From assembly GCA_023399215.1 (NCBI GenBank), contig JAEWQJ010000043.1:76782-140781 (forward strand): DNA of 64,000 nucleotides. The letters are read 5' to 3'. Source of the stretch: Methanobacteriota archaeon (GTDB taxonomy: Archaea; Halobacteriota; Methanosarcinia; Methanosarcinales; Methanosarcinaceae). Positions 16,961 to 25,578 of this stretch are shown here, in pieces; positions within the stretch are counted from its first letter, which is position 1; the number at the start of each line of letters is the position of its first letter. Below the pieces are notes generated by a model, which was given only the letters and a program-made list of their open reading frames with translations, was not told the origin of the DNA and did no database searches. Position numbers and translations under genes: made by a program.

Positions 16961-17149
16961 AAGTGACACTCTGAAATACTTGAGTACACTCTTAGTACAG
17001 TATAAGTATACTTTGAGCAATACACTAAGTGTACTTCAGGTAATACTGCAAGTACGCTTGAAGTATACATCAAGTATACATTAAGTATTCTTTAGATAAC
17101 ACTCTGAGCACTACTCTAAAATTCTTTGAGTATCCCTTGAGTAAATACT
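16961..17149. promoter_or_regulatory. About 11-bp-periodic array of near-palindromic decamers upstream of ftr
   Basis: Decamers related to the perfect palindrome AAGTATACTT recur at 16982, 16993, 17004, 17027, 17050, 17061, 17072 and 17083, with weaker copies at 16961-16981 and after 17093, including 17128 and 17139. The best copies are AAGTATACTT (17004), AAGTGTACTT (17027), AAGTACGCTT (17050) and AAGTATACAT (17061, 17072). Spacings are 11 or about twice that, so all copies face the same side of the helix. The array ends 134 bp before ftr. It may be a cooperative protein-binding array or an intrinsically curved segment; function is inference. Confidence 0.6.
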
Positions 17150-17282
17150 ATATTCTCAGTCATTCTGTAAGATATCTGAAAAGTTCTAAAAGCTTATAGA
17201 AGACGAGAAAACAGGGAAACCAAACCTGACAACTTGCGAACTAGTTTCAAGATAGCAATAATTAAGCAAATGGGAGATTTTT

Positions 17283-18176
17283 ATGGAAATCAACGGAGTA
17301 GAAATCGAAGATACATATGCAGAAGCGTTTCCGATCAAGATTGCACGGGTACTCATAACAGCTGCTACCAAGCGCTGGGCCCTTGTGGCAGCTACTGAAG
17401 CTACAGGCTTTGCAACATCCGTTATAATGTGTCCTGCAGAAGGCGGAATTGAGAGGTTAGCAAGCCCCAGTGAGACTCCTGATGGCAGACCTGGAGTTTA
17501 TGTCCAGATCTGTACTTTCAAATACGATGCCCTGGAAAATCAACTCCTTGAAAGGATTGGACAATGTGTACTTACAGCCCCTACAACTGCAGTCTTCAAT
17601 GGACTTCCTGAAGCTGAAAAACAGTTTAATGTAGGCTTTAAACTCAAGTTCTTCTCAGACGGCATGGAATCCGAAACCCAGATTGCAGGCCGCAAGGTAT
17701 TTAAGATGCCAATTATGGAAGGAGATTTCCTGGCCGAGGAAAATATAGGAGCTATAGCTGGAATTGCAGGCGGAAACTTCTTCATCTTCGGAGACTCCCA
17801 GATGACCGCCCTGACCGCAGCCGAAGCTGCTGTTGATGCAATTGCAGAACTTGAAGGTACAATTACCCCCTTCCCTGGTGGTATTGTAGCCAGCGGATCT
17901 AAATCCGGAGCAAACAAATACAAGTTCCTGAAAGCTACTGCTAACGAAAGATTCTGCCCTTCCATAAAGAATAAGGTTGAAAACACTGAAATCCCGGCAG
18001 ATGTCAATGCTGTTTATGAAATTGTTATTAATGGGCTTGATGAAGAAAGCATAAAAGCTGCCATGAAAGCAGGAATTAAAGCCGCTGTAACTGTTCCAGG
18101 CGTTAAAAAGATCTCAGCAGGAAACTACGGCGGAAAGCTGGGTAAATATCAGTTTAAACTTCACGAACTCTTCTGA
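17283..18176 (+). CDS. ftr: Formylmethanofuran--tetrahydromethanopterin formyltransferase
   Basis: 297 aa, full family length. It transfers the formyl group from formylmethanofuran to H4MPT, the second step of CO2 reduction to methane (and the reverse in methylotrophic growth), in the cytoplasm. The sequence matches Ftr throughout: MEINGVEIEDTYAEAFPIK at the N-terminus, TPFPGGIVASGSKSGANKY near the middle and GKLGKYQFKLHELF at the end. GGGAG lies eight bases before ATG 17283. It is monocistronic by layout, with a long leader region containing an 11-bp-periodic array, and is followed by a T-rich stretch that probably terminates transcription. Confidence 0.97.
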   Translation: MEINGVEIEDTYAEAFPIKIARVLITAATKRWALVAATEATGFATSVIMCPAEGGIERLASPSETPDGRPGVYVQICTFKYDALENQLLERIGQCVLTAPTTAVFNGLPEAEKQFNVGFKLKFFSDGMESETQIAGRKVFKMPIMEGDFLAEENIGAIAGIAGGNFFIFGDSQMTALTAAEAAVDAIAELEGTITPFPGGIVASGSKSGANKYKFLKATANERFCPSIKNKVENTEIPADVNAVYEIVINGLDEESIKAAMKAGIKAAVTVPGVKKISAGNYGGKLGKYQFKLHELF

Positions 18177-18523
18177 GCTCTAAAGTTTTTTCCTTTTTTA
18201 CTTTCTTTTCTATTCTTTTTTATTTTTGTTTTTAGCCCCTTATGCTCTGAGAATTCCCAACGATTAAGAGTAAAGTGACTTTTGAGATAGGCTCACTATA
18301 TAAATAGCATAATAATCTGTTGTCCGGTCTGTTTTAGTGCTCTCAAGAGCACCAGAAGTTCATAAAGGAGTTCATAAATAGAGGGGGTACTTAGGAACCC
18401 AGTGATCACAGAGAAATATGGAGCGAAAGATTCCAAAGAACATAGAGAGAAAGATCACAGGGACATCAGAAAAAAGAAGAATATTCAGGAACCAGGGTTC
18501 CAGGAACATCAGCATATTAGGAA
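18177..18523. other. Spacer between ftr and the traB-like gene
   Basis: T-rich run right after ftr (18185-18235) is the likely terminator of ftr. The rest has purine-rich short repeats (gagagaaagatcacaggga style) and no recognisable gene. Confidence 0.5.
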
Positions 18524-18602
18524 ATATCAAAGACTTTAGATATCAAAGACTTTAGATATCAAAACTTTAGATATCAAAGACTTTAGATACAAAGGCTTTA
18601 GA
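18524..18602. repeat. 15-16-bp tandem repeat overlapping the traB-like stop codon
   Basis: Five units of ATATCAAAGACTTTAG start at 18524, 18540, 18556, 18571 and 18587. The last, diverged unit contains the stop codon (18598-18600) of the minus-strand gene. Confidence 0.85.
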
Positions 18603-20148
18603 GTCCGAGTGCATTGAACCCAGAAAGTAGAACATCTCTCGGATCAATGCCAGTTACATGCAGCATGACATAAGCTGCAACGAAGGTCCCTGTCATACTT
18701 CCTATGTTTGCAAAGCTTGCAACAAGGAGAACTCGCATGAACCTGTTGTTGAACATCTCCTTGAAGGTTTCTATTTCTCCCAGTGCTTTAAAGTCTGCAG
18801 TAGTAGGATTTCTCTGTTTTGCTTCTACAAGACCAGCAAACCAGCCTGCGGCAATAAGAGGGTGCAGAGTAGTTAGCCAGGCAACCGAAAAGGCAGTCAG
18901 AACTGAGTAAGGATGGCCACCTGCAAGTAAAGTACCGATTGCACTGAGGGTTCCTGTAATAATAAACCACCATCCAAAGGCTATTAACAGGAGTTTAAGC
19001 GGAACGCCAGAAAGCAGCAGTAGTAAAAAGAATCCAACTATAACGGCAACAAAAGCAAAGCCAACAATCTTTCCGAGACCTATACGTTTCTTTGGAATCT
19101 GCATAAGATTACTCAGAGGAGGTAAGCTTTTCGGGTTCTTCAGGTACTTAGTTACTCCTGGCTTATGCCCAGCTCCAATTACCACGACAACAGTTTTGTT
19201 TCCACCTGCCGCAACCCTGAGGATGCTTCCTGCAAGATATGCATCCCTTTCATCAATGAGAACCTCAGCTGCAGTCGGGGCAAAATCTCTAAGTTCATTT
19301 ACAAGACCAGTTACAACATCGGTTTCCGTAATTTTATCAATATCTATTTCGGTTCCTTTTCCTATTCCTATTAGGCCACCTAACAGGGAGCCAATCATCT
19401 TGACTTTTTCCAGGAACTTCATTTTTCCCCAGAAACGCTGAAGAGTCACCTGGATATCACGGTCAATTAGGGCAACTTCAGCCCCGATAGACTCGGCTCC
19501 CTCGATTGCGGAAAGCATCTCAGCTCCGGGTCTTACACCCATATCCTCACCGATCTTTTTCTGCACATAGGCAAGCAGCCAGTGAATGACATAATAGTTA
19601 ACCTTGCCTTCAGAAAGAATGTCCTTAATAGGAACCTGTTTTTCCTGAACATTACCCTTCAGGGAATCATAACGTCCCCTGCAAAGCTCTACAGCTACAA
19701 TATCCGGTTTTAGATCCCTTATAGCGGCCTTGACCTCGGCAACACTCTTTTCAGAGACATGGGCGGTTCCTATAAGCACAATTTTTGATGGCTGATACTC
19801 AGCCTGATGTGCATCAGAGAATTGGGAAGATGAAGGAATTGAAACTTCGGAAGCCGAATCAGGAATAGATTCTGCAATAATTTCGGAACTTATGTCAAGC
19901 TTTGTTTCAAGCTCGTCAGGTTCTATCTTGGATGCTGTCACAGAAGTTTTTTCTTCCTGCGGCATGTTAATTGAAGAACCAGAAATTTTAGACTTTCCGA
20001 CAGAAGTTGAGTTTTCTGCGGATTCGGTCACAAGTTTGTCCATAGAATATATTGACTCCTGAGATGAACTTATTGACTCCTGAGATGTACTATGAAAATT
20101 GTAGTCAGGGTCCTTATCCTGAGAATCTGTAATTTCAGGTTTGCTCAT
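18598..20148 (-). CDS. TraB/PrgY-family membrane protein
   Basis: 516 aa. The first 125 residues are a Ser/Glu-rich low-complexity extension. The TraB domain begins at SKIVLIGTAHVSEKSVAEV, with VAVELCRGRYDSL and an IGAGHKPG segment, the conserved motifs of this Tiki/TraB-like putative metalloprotease fold. The C-terminal 170 residues contain about four membrane helices. TraB in Enterococcus shuts down pheromone activity; the archaeal role is unknown. The two conserved GxxH motifs (GTAH and GAGH) are intact, so an active site is plausible. A three-copy 35-bp repeat sits upstream and a 16-bp array covers the stop codon. Confidence 0.8.
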   Translation of the reverse strand: MSKPEITDSQDKDPDYNFHSTSQESISSSQESIYSMDKLVTESAENSTSVGKSKISGSSINMPQEEKTSVTASKIEPDELETKLDISSEIIAESIPDSASEVSIPSSSQFSDAHQAEYQPSKIVLIGTAHVSEKSVAEVKAAIRDLKPDIVAVELCRGRYDSLKGNVQEKQVPIKDILSEGKVNYYVIHWLLAYVQKKIGEDMGVRPGAEMLSAIEGAESIGAEVALIDRDIQVTLQRFWGKMKFLEKVKMIGSLLGGLIGIGKGTEIDIDKITETDVVTGLVNELRDFAPTAAEVLIDERDAYLAGSILRVAAGGNKTVVVVIGAGHKPGVTKYLKNPKSLPPLSNLMQIPKKRIGLGKIVGFAFVAVIVGFFLLLLLSGVPLKLLLIAFGWWFIITGTLSAIGTLLAGGHPYSVLTAFSVAWLTTLHPLIAAGWFAGLVEAKQRNPTTADFKALGEIETFKEMFNNRFMRVLLVASFANIGSMTGTFVAAYVMLHVTGIDPRDVLLSGFNALGL

Positions 20149-20763
20149 TGTTAATCTCTCTGCTGCGACGCGTTAAGATGATGCGTGAAAGCATATCCCT
20201 TGAAGGACTGCAGTTAATTGCATGAGTAATTAAATTCTTCACATAACATAACCAAGTTATAAAAAAACTTAGTTATAGGCAGATAATTAACTGGTGGTAA
20301 TTATCTGCCAGAGATTTATATTTTGCTGCTTTCAGGTTTTATTCTTAGATTCATACTTTGTTATCTGCAGGTTTTATCCTTAGATTCATATGTTGTTATC
20401 TGCAGGTTTTATCCTTAGATTTATGTTTTTTGCCTTCGGATTTTTATCCCTGTTTTTTATAACTTTTATTTTATATAAGTATTTATAAATTTACCTATAT
20501 ATTTAAATACAATTTGGAAAATCATAAATTATGAAAAATTTAATAGAGTATGATCTTTTGATAAAAATATCTTTTGATGAAAACTTATTTTGATGAAAAC
20601 ATCTTTTGATGAAAATATCTTTTGATGAAAACTTATTTTGACAAGTCCTTTTTGATTAACTCCCTGATAATCTCTTTTAACCTCTTTTGACAATTTCATC
20701 TTGATAAATTCTGCTTAAGAATCTTCTTACTCGGAAATCTCCCTAATCTAGAGTGTTTAAGAA
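20149..20763. repeat. Spacer with a 35-bp and a 16-bp tandem repeat
   Basis: CAGGTTTTAT starts a 35-bp unit at 20333, 20368 and 20403. Further on, TTTTGATRAAAA starts a 16-bp unit at 20556, 20572, 20588, 20604, 20620 and 20636. The region is AT-rich and separates two minus-strand genes; no gene seen. Confidence 0.8.
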
Positions 20764-21858
20764 TTATTCTGACCTCAGTTTCAGAGTCCGTACAAGATCC
20801 GTTCTTGAGAGTATTCCTACAATAGATCCGTTATCAATAACTAGAACTCTTCCGATATTTTTAGATGATACGAGTCTCAGGACATCAACGGCTTGCACAT
20901 CCGAAGATACCGAGATAACATCTCTGGTCATAATATCCGAGACCTTGGCTGCCGGGCGGTCAACAGAAGGAATGTGCTGGATATCCGTAAACGTCACAAT
21001 TCCTTTCAGGTTGTCCCCTTCCATCACAGGGTAACCCATGTGTTTCTTCTCAAACATGAATTTAATCAGGTCTTCCACGCTCATGGAAGGACTTACTGAA
21101 ACTACATTTCTGGTCATAATATCCCTGACCCGAATATTTTCAAGGGTTACCTCGGCCCGAGTAGAGCGCTCCTCTTCAGACGCGCCGACATAAATAAAGA
21201 GCGCAATCAAAGGAAACCATGGATTGCCTATGAGAATTCCGAAAATTGCCATGAGAACGGCAAAAAACTTTCCCACGGCTGCTGCACTCTGCGTAGCTTT
21301 CACATAAGACATTCTTCTCGCGTAGAAAGAGCGAAGTACTCTACCCCCGTCCATTGGAAAAGCAGGCAGCAGGTTGAAGATCCCGAGTATAAGGTTCATA
21401 ATCCCAAGAATCCAGATAACGAGGTATACCGGGTTTTGAGAAAGTACAGGATTAGGGGAAATGAGACTTCCGTATATTAAAAGGCAGACTAAACCTATTA
21501 AAAGGCTTGTAAGGGGTCCTGCAGAAGCCATTTTTGCTTCCTGTCCGGGATTTCGGGGTATTTTTTCCATAGCCGATACTCCTCCAAAAAGGAAGAGAGT
21601 GATGTTCTCAATTTTGACCCCGTAACGCATTGCCAGATATGAATGTGCAAGTTCATGTACAAGTATCGAAGCAAAAAGCAGGATGGCAGTCAGGACTGAA
21701 AGCGAGTATCTTGTGATAGACGGCTCAACTCCCTCAAAACCAAAAGGCTGCGGGCTGATCGCAAACGCATAAGCAAATATGGGTAATATGAGAAGAAAAG
21801 TTATGTGCAGCCTGATAGGTATACCCATAACACTTCCGATTTTCACTGACGATTTCAT
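20764..21858 (-). CDS. Site-2-protease-family zinc metalloprotease with CBS pair
   Basis: 364 aa. The first half is an M50B membrane protease: zinc motif HELAH (LVHELAHSYLAMRYG) and the second site LLPAFPMDGGRVLRS, within six or so membrane segments. The C-terminal half is a CBS domain pair (IRVRDIMTRNVVSVSPSMSV and KVSDIMTRDVISVSSDVQA). S2P-CBS proteases cut membrane-bound regulators within the bilayer, and the CBS pair usually binds adenine nucleotides and may gate activity. The substrate is unknown. GGGGG lies ten bases before the ATG. Confidence 0.9.
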   Translation of the reverse strand: MKSSVKIGSVMGIPIRLHITFLLILPIFAYAFAISPQPFGFEGVEPSITRYSLSVLTAILLFASILVHELAHSYLAMRYGVKIENITLFLFGGVSAMEKIPRNPGQEAKMASAGPLTSLLIGLVCLLIYGSLISPNPVLSQNPVYLVIWILGIMNLILGIFNLLPAFPMDGGRVLRSFYARRMSYVKATQSAAAVGKFFAVLMAIFGILIGNPWFPLIALFIYVGASEEERSTRAEVTLENIRVRDIMTRNVVSVSPSMSVEDLIKFMFEKKHMGYPVMEGDNLKGIVTFTDIQHIPSVDRPAAKVSDIMTRDVISVSSDVQAVDVLRLVSSKNIGRVLVIDNGSIVGILSRTDLVRTLKLRSE

Positions 21859-22358
21859 AAAATAAATACCCCCATTTTCATTTTTATAATATTAAGCAGA
21901 TGACTAAATGTTGAATAATATAAGCTCGTTGAATAATATAAGCTCGTTGAATAATATGAGCTAACGCTAAATCAGGTAAAGCTAAATCTGAACTTAAAAT
22001 CAGGTCCAGACTGTCATAAATAACACAGCTAATAGGAAGGGAAATTTATAGGTAGTTATGCTCATAAATCCCACTGGAGCTGCCCGTAAGTTCCCTTAAC
22101 TCTGCTCATAAACTCTTCTAATTGACTTTCCCTCATAAAGTCGTCTTGTAAAGTTCCCCTGATCAAGTTGCCTTATAAATTTTTATTTATAAAGATAACT
22201 GACTCTTCTTTATAAAAGTAACTGATCCCATTTATTATTTGGCGATAATTATACATATCTGTTTGTACGTGATTAGTGCATGATTAATATGTGATAGCAA
22301 ATTAAAACAATTAAATAAAAACCGAAGAAATTATGTGAATGATAAGAAGTAAGATTTA
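21859..22358. repeat. Spacer with 18-bp tandem repeat (21911-21960)
   Basis: TTGAATAATATAAGCTCG is repeated at 21911, 21929 and 21947 just upstream of the S2P gene. The rest is AT-rich with no gene seen; a run of TTTATAAA-type motifs is present at 22176-22220. Confidence 0.75.
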
Positions 22359-22427
22359 AAGTTCTACTGTAAATTGAAGTTCTACTGTAAATTGAAGTTC
22401 TACTGTAAATTAAAGTTCTGCTGTTAC
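22359..22427. repeat. 18-bp tandem repeat running into the mfnA stop codon
   Basis: AAGTTCTACTGTAAATTG starts at 22359, 22377 and 22395. A diverged fourth copy (22413-22427) encodes the last five residues of mfnA, and the stop codon (22410-22412) lies inside the third copy. Confidence 0.9.
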
Positions 22428-23597
22428 TTTTCTTAGATCTTGCAAGAATTCTTCTATATCGCGGGCCGTGTTGTGAGGCATTAGGACCAAGCGAAGAGAT
22501 CTTGGATTGCGAGTAATTGAGACGTTCCAACCAAATTTCTTAAGAAGCTGTTCCCGCACAAAATCAGGGTTCGGAACTCTCAGGGCGACCACGTTCATCA
22601 CAGGCTCGATTAGAGGTTCAAAGCCGAGTTTTCGAGCTTCTTTAACCAGTTTTGTGGTAAGCTGCATGCAGTACTGTACATTTTTTCTATACCCTTCACG
22701 TCCAAGATACTTCATTACGGCATAAGTGGCAGCGGCTGAAGCTCCACTGCGGGTACCTGTTAGAGTAAACTGAGCTTTTGTTGTAAGATATGGAGTATTT
22801 ACCTTAAGGAAGTCCAGAAAAGAAGGAGATCTGAATAATAGGGCACCTGAGGGAATTGTAGAAAGCCCCATCTTATGGGGATCTATTGCAATGGAGGTAA
22901 CGCCTGGAACTTTGAAATCGAAAGAGTATGGCTTTTCAAGGAATGGAATCACAAACCCTCCAAAAGCTGCATCAACATGAAGGAAAAGCTCATTTTCAAG
23001 AGCAAGCTTTGAAAGTTCCTCAATCGGATCTATCTGTCCAAATTCTGTATTTCCTGCTATCCCTACGAGTCCTATGGTATTTGCATCAATCAGGCTTTTT
23101 ACAGATGCAATATTCACCCTGAATTCAGAATCAAGAAGAGCTCTTTTAACCTCAATTCCCATCATATTGGCGACTTTATCAAATGAGAAGTGAGCTGATT
23201 CGGGAACAACTATATTGAGAATCTCACCTGACTTTTTCCCGTCCTTAGTTACAATGTTTTTCATGCACCTGATAGCCTGAATATTAGATTCCGTGCCTCC
23301 TGTTGTAAGATAACCACAAACCGAACTCTCACATAACTCTCCTGAAGGAATTTCAACAGACGGAGCATGAAGAAGTTCCCCCAGCATCCGGACAACTTCT
23401 TTTTCCAGCCTGTGAGCACCTGCAAAAAGTCCCAGATCGCCCAGGTTAGCCTCAATAAATAGCCTGTGAGCCTCAACCGCGATTCTGTGCGGGTGAGTGC
23501 ACATTGAACTTAAAACCCTATAGTAATCCGTATCCTCTGACTTTACATCTTCCAGATAGGAAAATATCTCTTTCTCAGAAAGACCCTGCTCATTCAT
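22410..23597 (-). CDS. mfnA: L-tyrosine decarboxylase (methanofuran biosynthesis) MfnA
   Basis: 395-aa PLP-dependent group II decarboxylase. The PLP lysine is Lys242 (SIAIDPHKMGLSTIPSG) with Asp209 in LHVDAAFGG and LTTGGTESNIQAIR upstream. Length and sequence match archaeal MfnA, which makes tyramine from tyrosine as the first methanofuran-specific step. Some archaeal homologues act as aspartate decarboxylase for CoA synthesis, so dual use is possible. Methanofuran is the C1 carrier used by the nearby Ftr. The start ATG 23597 faces the putative origin region. Confidence 0.92.
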   Translation of the reverse strand: MNEQGLSEKEIFSYLEDVKSEDTDYYRVLSSMCTHPHRIAVEAHRLFIEANLGDLGLFAGAHRLEKEVVRMLGELLHAPSVEIPSGELCESSVCGYLTTGGTESNIQAIRCMKNIVTKDGKKSGEILNIVVPESAHFSFDKVANMMGIEVKRALLDSEFRVNIASVKSLIDANTIGLVGIAGNTEFGQIDPIEELSKLALENELFLHVDAAFGGFVIPFLEKPYSFDFKVPGVTSIAIDPHKMGLSTIPSGALLFRSPSFLDFLKVNTPYLTTKAQFTLTGTRSGASAAATYAVMKYLGREGYRKNVQYCMQLTTKLVKEARKLGFEPLIEPVMNVVALRVPNPDFVREQLLKKFGWNVSITRNPRSLRLVLMPHNTARDIEEFLQDLRKVTAEL

Positions 23598-23765
23598 GTG
23601 GATAAAGTAAAACCAGTTTTATTTAAAATACTTATGGAATATAACTACTAAATTACCAAGTAACTTTCATAACAACAGGGCGAGTAAGTATCCAAGATCT
23701 AAAAAAGGAATGTATGTTAAGATCCCATAATCATATTAATGTCTGTAATGTCTGCTTCAGAGGGA

Positions 23766-23788
23766 GACCCCTATATTTCGAGTGGAGA
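23766..23788 (-). promoter_or_regulatory. ORB-like box, inverted orientation
   Basis: On the minus strand it matches the local consensus (TTTCCAGTGGAA followed by ATGAAGGGGTC) at 19 of 23 positions. On the plus strand it begins GACCCCT and ends AGTGGAGA. It faces the boxes at 24071-24132 across the AT-rich core. Confidence 0.55.
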
Positions 23789-24070
23789 CGTTTTCATAGA
23801 TCTAGAAGACATAAATTTCTCAGAACATACAGCTTAGATTTATCAATTTTTTAAAGATCAATACTTTTTCTGATTGGATTATCAATACAACGAAATTTTT
23901 AATGAATATATTAAATCAAATTTTTCTCTATAAAGAAGAACTTCTCAAAAAACAAACTAGCTTTTTTAATAATAAAATATATATAGTATTAATTCTATAA
24001 CCAAACAACATTATTTTACTGATAAACAAAACAAAATTTTATTTTATTTTGCTGCCTAGAATCTCCAATC

Positions 24071-24093
24071 TCTTTAATGGAAACCATGGGGTC
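24071..24093 (+). promoter_or_regulatory. ORB-like box, degenerate
   Basis: Matches 17 of 23 consensus positions, keeping AATGGAAA and the terminal GGGGTC. It lies 39 bp before the next box in the same orientation. Confidence 0.4.
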
Positions 24094-24109
24094 TGGGTGT
24101 TATATAAAC

Positions 24110-24132
24110 TTTCCAATGGAAATGAAGGGGCC
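24110..24132 (+). promoter_or_regulatory. ORB-like box
   Basis: TTTCCAATGGAA followed by ATGAAGGGGCC. The dyad TTCCAnTGGAA plus the G-run is the usual ORB architecture recognised by Orc1/Cdc6. Confidence 0.7.
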
Positions 24133-24464
24133 TACTTTCCGTTTTTACTTTTCTCTCTGTGTTCTCTCTTTCCTTAACTTTTATAATTTCCCTACTTTTT
24201 TATTTTCTCTACTTTTATAATTTCCTTAATTTTTTTATTCTCTCTACTTTTATAATTTCTGTGACTTTTTTAATTTCCCTACTTTTTTAATTTCCCTAAC
24301 TTTCTCTATTTCCTTTATCTATTTCTCACATCAATAGCTCAAAAAATATTAAATCTCTCCACTCTTTAAAGAACTCTGAACTCTGTATATTTACATAATT
24401 CTAATTTTATCTTAAAATTTTTATTCTTTAATTTTATGTAAAAATATTATAATTTTCATAACTT

Positions 24465-24487
24465 TTTCCATTCGAAAAGAAGGGTTC
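24465..24487 (+). promoter_or_regulatory. ORB-like box
   Basis: TTTCCATTCGAA followed by AAGAAGGGTTC matches 19 of 23 consensus positions; the G-run is shortened to three. Confidence 0.5.
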
Positions 24488-24587
24488 AAATTTAACCTCC
24501 ATTGGTTATGGAATTCATAACTTTTTATCTCAGTTATGCTAAGCTAGATAATGTTGGTTTTTTGTTGAATATTTAAGGTATAAATTG

Positions 24588-24610
24588 TTTCCAGTGGAAC
24601 TGAAGGGGTC
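24588..24610 (+). promoter_or_regulatory. ORB-like box, best copy
   Basis: TTTCCAGTGGAA followed by CTGAAGGGGTC. It has the full dyad, the GAAGGGG run and the same orientation as the 24110 and 24465 copies. Confidence 0.7.
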
Positions 24611-25578
24611 TTTACCATAACAATTAATACGGTGTACTTCCATTGCATCTACTGCAAATATAGCTTAAAATTACTTGCTTATAAACCAATTTCATCTCAA
24701 GTTTTGACAAAAGAAGATTCGGAATATAGATTTTATCTGGCTTGCGATGTATCTTAACACTTAAGATTCGCCCGCCATTTTATCAGCAATTAGTAGAAAA
24801 TGAGAGTTTCATGAATTAACTATAAGAAAGATGTATCTTCTATCCCTTTCTCCTCATTATCAGGATTCATAGGGTTTTTCATAAAGGTACAAACAATAAT
24901 GAAGTAAAATCTCAGAAATCCTAAAATAAATTTTAATTCCAGATATCGAGAGTTAAGACTTCGGAATTAAGAGTTTAACCTTTCTCTCTTTCCCTCTTTC
25001 CCTCTTTCCAAAGTCCCTTACATGAATCCCATTTACAATTCCCCCAATTCCTTGATGATTATTACAATAATTATTGAAACTTGCTAAACGGTTATTGTAA
25101 GATCAATCTAAAGCTTGTCAAGTAGTTGTGGTTATAATTGTCCAAGCATTTGAAAAGGAAAATCTAAAAAACAACTCTAAAAAAGACAGCTCTAAAAAAC
25201 AACTCTAAAAACGTAGCCAAAAACATAATATTCAATAGATGTAGATTTGAGGATTAAGTTGGCTGCAGACTATGAAATTTTTCATGATTTCAGGCAGTGG
25301 TAAAACACTTAAAGTTAAAAAACTTAAAATTAAAACACTTAAAATTAAAACACTTAAAAATCATTATTACAAAAATAAAAATTAAAATAATTCAAAGAAA
25401 AGGTAGACAGAGTTTACCAACTGTGTTAGTTTATTATATGACTTATATAGTAATATTACTGTGTCAATTAGTGTCAATTAGTTTGACATGCAATGATTTG
25501 CATTGTATTAATCATCTGCGTTAGAATTATCTTAATCCCTTAAATGCTTAACATTATAATTTTTTATAGAGGATCTTC

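Larger units (their letters stand above)
23598..25578. other. oriC: Putative replication origin region (oriC)
   Basis: A 1,981-bp gene-free, strongly AT-rich region directly upstream of orc1/cdc6. It contains one inverted (23766-23788) and four direct ORB-like boxes (24071, 24110, 24465, 24588) listed separately. The AT-rich stretch at about 23815-24060, between the inverted and the direct boxes, is the likely unwinding element. Pyrimidine-rich runs (24150-24310) and a 15-bp tandem AT repeat (AAAACACTTAAAATT at 25302, 25317, 25332, 25347) follow. Archaeal origins are typically next to orc1/cdc6 with inverted ORBs flanking an AT-rich element. The functional claim is inference. Confidence 0.75.
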
